A stretch of 7,687 nucleotides of DNA from Gammaproteobacteria bacterium (GTDB lineage Bacteria; Pseudomonadota; Gammaproteobacteria; Steroidobacterales; JABDKV01), in the NCBI GenBank assembly GCA_029862285.1, contig JAOTXR010000089.1:1-7687 (forward strand), given 5' to 3'. The notes beneath the pieces are model-generated. The model searched no databases, was not told the origin of the DNA, and worked only from the letters and a program-made list of their open reading frames with translations. The translations under genes and the position numbers were made by a program. This document shows positions 4,826-7,687 of this stretch, piece after piece (positions within the stretch are counted from its first letter, which is position 1; every line of letters starts with the position of its first letter).

Positions 4826-7687
4826 CGGTCAACGCCCTCCTGTACCCAATAAGTCCGACGTGGGAAGTTGTCGATCAGCGGGTCGATTGCCTGGGTTCCC
4901 ACCAACATCGTGATGTCGGTGACTGGTTGATCGCCGGCATCGCAGTCGTCGCACGGGGGCTCCGTGAACACGAGGGTCGGGCTCGGTGGAATACCGGCCC
5001 GATCCAGTGGGTCGTAGCGATCGTCGGGTACCGGGCTGTCGCCATGATTGACCGGCGAGCCGGACAATATGTCGACGGTATACAGCCTGCCGCTGCCAAG
5101 AACGGTTGAGGGCTGACAACTTGGCTCCGGAGGCGGAATCGGCAAGTAGGTGGTGAAGAAAATTCGGTCGAGCACTGTCAGTGGTGCCGATAACGATTTC
5201 TCGCTGGTGTCGAATTCAATAAACCAGCCTTTGCGTGTTTCCAGATGGTCAACTGTCGGCGTGACGTTGTCGGTAACGTTGAGCAGGTTTGCCGGTGTAA
5301 TTGCGTCGGGATAGCTGACCATATTTGTCACAGGATTAATCGGTGGCGCAAAGACATTGATATCGCGCAACATGTAGAATCCGTCATCCACATCCGCCTC
5401 CAGTGGGTGAGCGCGATGTCCGGTTCCTACCGATACGGTCAGAAATGCACCGAAGTTCTCGTCCACAATGCGGGTAACGCTTGGCGCGCTGTAGATGCGC
5501 CGGTTGCCGGCTTCTTCGGCAGCGCCGAGATCGGCAAATACCCCACCGGTGATTTCCTCGGTGGCATTGTTGATATCAAAGCGCCATACCTTGGCACTGG
5601 TGTCGCCGACATAGATGCGATCGTCGAAGCCGTCCTGATTGGTGTCGATGACACGGAGATCGGACGGGATGCTATGCGTCATATCGGCCAGTGTCAGATC
5701 AGCTTCCTCGCGAATGCTGGCCCACCACAGTCGTGTGCCGGTCAGGGCATCTACCATATAGATGGCACGACCGACATCGTCTGCGGCGACCGGGCGATCT
5801 TTGGAGTCCTGATTGGTGTCATTACCACCGGCAAAAAACAGCACCTGTTTTTCCGCCCCTTCCCACATGATGCGTGAGGCAACGGGCGCCGACCAGGACT
5901 GCCCCAGTTCGACGAATTCACCGGCGCCGCCGACAATGCTCCACACCAGCTGCGGGTTGTCAGGGTCGGTAACCTCGAGCGCATAGTAATTGCGGCCGCC
6001 ACGGCGCATGCCGACAAACAGGTAGGCGTGATCGCCGGAATCGACCACGCGGTTTTTTACCTCTTCGTCGATCCACACTGTTATAGCGCCGTCCATGCCA
6101 TAGGCCTTCTGAGCGTTGACTGGAAGCTGCGGTGCGTTGCGTTTTAACGCCGCCAGTTGCGGCAACAGCTCGCGTGGTATGAAGGCGAAGTGCTCGATAT
6201 CCTCGATGCCGGGCGCCTGCGATTCCGGATCGATGGCATGCAGCATGCCGTCGTTGGTGCCGAAGAACAGCGCAAAGTTGTTTTCCTCGGGGGTCCCGCC
6301 GGAGTAGGCGACCAGGGTTGGTTTGCTGTGCAACGGATCGCCAATTTCCTGACGTGCGATGCCATCGTCATCCAGTCCGCGTGCCCATTGCAGCAGCGAG
6401 TCACGCTCGGCCGGGTCGACTGCCAGCATTGCAGCAGTCAGTGCCGAATTGTCCTCGTGCACGAGATTTGTATCAGCGGCAAGCGGGCCGCTGCTGATAT
6501 CGGTATAGACATTGCGGTTTGATGTGAGCGTACCGGTGAAACCACCTTTAGTGACTTCACTTCCGTCTTGCGTACTCGACCAGTAGCTTTGAGCATCGGC
6601 CACGAAAACGCCTTCGTCGCTGACGGCAACCCGACCGTCGGCGTCGAGAATGACAGGTATGCTGTCACTGCTTGCACTGCTCGGACGACCGATACGGTAT
6701 TTTTTCAGATTGCCGCTCCAGTGCGGCTGGCCCTGGCTGGCCGGTTCGAACATCGCAAAATACACGTCTGCACGATTGGTCAGGCGATTTTGTACGTCGA
6801 CTGAGAGCGACGGTGACGTAAAAGTCTCGGCGCTGGTTTGAATGGACTCAATGATGGCATCGAATGCGTTTTCCAGTTCTTCCCGGTCATTGGCGATGAA
6901 ATAACCATTGCGCACGACCGGGTTGCCATCATCGTCCAGCACCTGTTCGCCATCCTCGTCCAACACCGGTACTTCGCCGGTCGCGGCATCGGCCAGCAGC
7001 TGCTGGTCGGTATGAAAGCCGATGGTGAATGTATCGATGGTTTGTGCGTCCGGGAATGCCCCGTCGATACGCTGATCGACTTCGTTGAGGTAGTGCGCCA
7101 GATCGTCGAGACAATTACCTTCACATATGCCCTGGTTCTCGGAGAAACCGGGTAACGCCAGTATCTCGTCATTTGCGTCAATGTCGGATACCGGCAGTCC
7201 GTCGGTCAGCAGTACGATATAGTTGCGCTGGCACTGCAGAAGAATCGGGCTGATGTAATTGTCACTGTTGTCGTGCGACTCGGGTACAGAAGGCAGCAGA
7301 CTGCCGTCAGCGCCCACTGAATTCAGGCCGAAATCGACCGCATCACCGGCATAATACTGCCGTGCTTCGTAGAGGGTTTCAGACAGTGGCGTGCCGCCAC
7401 TTGGCGACAATGAGTTGATTGCACTGACGATCTCGGTGCGACCGGTTTCGATGGGTACCATCTCCTGGAGCACCATGCCGCCCTGGGAGTTGGTCGAAAA
7501 ACGCATCAGCCCGATATTGATGCCATTGATACTGTTTACCAGGTTGGCCGCCACACTCTGCAGTTCCTTCATACGAGTGGAGAGCGTGGTATCTGTGCCG
7601 CCCTGTTCGATCCAGTTGAGGTAATTGCCGCTGTAGACGGTGTAGCGATCACCGGTTTCCTGCCAGAGGACGGCGAGGTCCATGTCG
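4822..7687 (-). CDS. pilY1: Type IV pilus tip adhesin / assembly factor PilY1, N-terminus beyond window
   Basis: The frame stays open to the right edge. The ATG at 7683 is internal, since a GAC codon precedes it in frame; residues below count from that ATG (953 residues). PilY1 sits at the pilus tip and works with minor pilins to prime assembly, adhere and sense surfaces. The first 285 residues belong to the vWA-like part: YSGNYLNW (17-24), GGTPL with Thr98 and LLTDG with Asp161 fit later metal-site (MIDAS) positions. The DxSxS motif and signal peptide must lie outside. From about 445 comes the Neisseria PilC-type beta-propeller: IGDPLHSKPT, FFGTNDGMLHAID, FIPRELLPQL, YGMDGAITVW and VGMRRGGRNYYALE. 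DTNQDGFDD (680-688) matches the calcium loop D-x-N-x-D-x-x-x-D known from P. aeruginosa PilY1. Extra features are an Asp-rich tandem duplication (240-255) and a CDDC near the C-terminus. pilE follows with a 4-nt overlap. Confidence 0.96.
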   Translation of the reverse strand, partial: DMDLAVLWQETGDRYTVYSGNYLNWIEQGGTDTTLSTRMKELQSVAANLVNSINGINIGLMRFSTNSQGGMVLQEMVPIETGRTEIVSAINSLSPSGGTPLSETLYEARQYYAGDAVDFGLNSVGADGSLLPSVPESHDNSDNYISPILLQCQRNYIVLLTDGLPVSDIDANDEILALPGFSENQGICEGNCLDDLAHYLNEVDQRIDGAFPDAQTIDTFTIGFHTDQQLLADAATGEVPVLDEDGEQVLDDDGNPVVRNGYFIANDREELENAFDAIIESIQTSAETFTSPSLSVDVQNRLTNRADVYFAMFEPASQGQPHWSGNLKKYRIGRPSSASSDSIPVILDADGRVAVSDEGVFVADAQSYWSSTQDGSEVTKGGFTGTLTSNRNVYTDISSGPLAADTNLVHEDNSALTAAMLAVDPAERDSLLQWARGLDDDGIARQEIGDPLHSKPTLVAYSGGTPEENNFALFFGTNDGMLHAIDPESQAPGIEDIEHFAFIPRELLPQLAALKRNAPQLPVNAQKAYGMDGAITVWIDEEVKNRVVDSGDHAYLFVGMRRGGRNYYALEVTDPDNPQLVWSIVGGAGEFVELGQSWSAPVASRIMWEGAEKQVLFFAGGNDTNQDSKDRPVAADDVGRAIYMVDALTGTRLWWASIREEADLTLADMTHSIPSDLRVIDTNQDGFDDRIYVGDTSAKVWRFDINNATEEITGGVFADLGAAEEAGNRRIYSAPSVTRIVDENFGAFLTVSVGTGHRAHPLEADVDDGFYMLRDINVFAPPINPVTNMVSYPDAITPANLLNVTDNVTPTVDHLETRKGWFIEFDTSEKSLSAPLTVLDRIFFTTYLPIPPPEPSCQPSTVLGSGRLYTVDILSGSPVNHGDSPVPDDRYDPLDRAGIPPSPTLVFTEPPCDDCDAGDQPVTDITMLVGTQAIDPLIDNFPRRTYWVQEGVDR
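4835..4841 (-). promoter_or_regulatory. Ribosome binding site of pilE, inside the pilY1 3' end
   Basis: The minus strand reads AGGAGGG, 9 nt before GTG 4825. It lies in the codons for GTA CAG GAG GGC near the end of pilY1. This near-consensus site decides the GTG start and explains how pilE can be translated efficiently despite the non-ATG codon and the 4-nt overlap. Confidence 0.8.
5620..5646 (-). other. Calcium-binding loop in PilY1 (DTNQDGFDD)
   Basis: Nine codons encode D-T-N-Q-D-G-F-D-D. Asp at 1, Asn at 3, Asp at 5 and Asp at 9 match the EF-hand-like loop that binds calcium in the PilY1 beta-propeller of P. aeruginosa (its Asp600 loop), where calcium occupancy governs pilus extension against retraction. 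The residues that matter are intact here. Confidence 0.8.
6919..6966 (-). repeat. 24-nt in-frame tandem duplication in pilY1 encoding Asp-rich repeat
   Basis: Two adjacent 24-nt units encode VLDEDGEQ (6943-6966) and VLDDDGNP (6919-6942). The units match at 19 of 24 bases, counted by eye. They lie just after the TFTIGF strand at the end of the vWA-like region and before NGYFIAND, so they form an Asp/Gly-rich loop insertion, possibly able to bind a divalent cation. Confidence 0.7.

Noticed and set aside
5245..5877. 210-codon open frame on the plus strand
   Set aside because: Antisense to the conserved PilY1 propeller. The frame stays open because of the codon bias of pilY1 and it has no recognisable product.
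7681..7683. ATG as the pilY1 start
   Set aside because: The frame is open on both sides of it, and PilY1 needs a signal peptide and the first vWA strand upstream of YSGNYLNW. It is an internal methionine.

Overview
This window carries housekeeping and type IV pilus genes from a gammaproteobacterium. The evidence is the order ribF-ileS-lspA, a bacterial IleS with a C-terminal Cys4 zinc module, and a pilY1-pilE pair facing it from the opposite strand. In Pseudomonas aeruginosa the minor pilin cluster also ends with pilE facing the ispH end of the ribF-ileS-lspA-fkpB-ispH block, so the arrangement is ancestral-looking. The base composition is moderately GC-rich. I cannot place the organism below class level.

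Layout: positions 1-345 (+) hold the C-terminal riboflavin kinase domain of RibF, cut by the window edge. Positions 398-3238 (+) hold a complete IleS and 3235-3753 (+) a complete LspA, which overlaps ileS by 4 nt (ATGA). Positions 4379-4825 (-) hold the minor pilin PilE. Positions 4822-7687 (-) hold most of PilY1, whose N-terminus lies beyond the right edge. pilY1 and pilE overlap by 4 nt (GTGA), with a strong ribosome binding site for pilE inside the end of pilY1. The two transcription units converge.

The least explained stretch is 3754-4378, between lspA and pilE. This is where fkpB and ispH lie in many gammaproteobacteria, and neither is recognisable here. It holds two possible small genes on the minus strand, of 66 and 58 codons and joined by a 4-nt ATGA overlap. 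It also holds a plus-strand terminator-like hairpin with five T's and a 7-bp inverted repeat. The frame of the first small ORF stays open back into the end of pilE. I recognise neither small product, and their reality is uncertain.

How the genes work together: RibF makes FMN/FAD, IleS charges tRNA-Ile, and LspA removes lipoprotein signal peptides. These are co-transcribed housekeeping genes with no direct pathway link. PilY1 (a large secreted adhesin and calcium-responsive factor with a vWA domain and a beta-propeller) and PilE (a minor pilin) act together at the pilus tip to prime assembly. I found no mobile element, tRNA, rRNA or CRISPR array. Apart from the lspA-pilE gap and an Asp-rich tandem duplication in PilY1, the region is ordinary.
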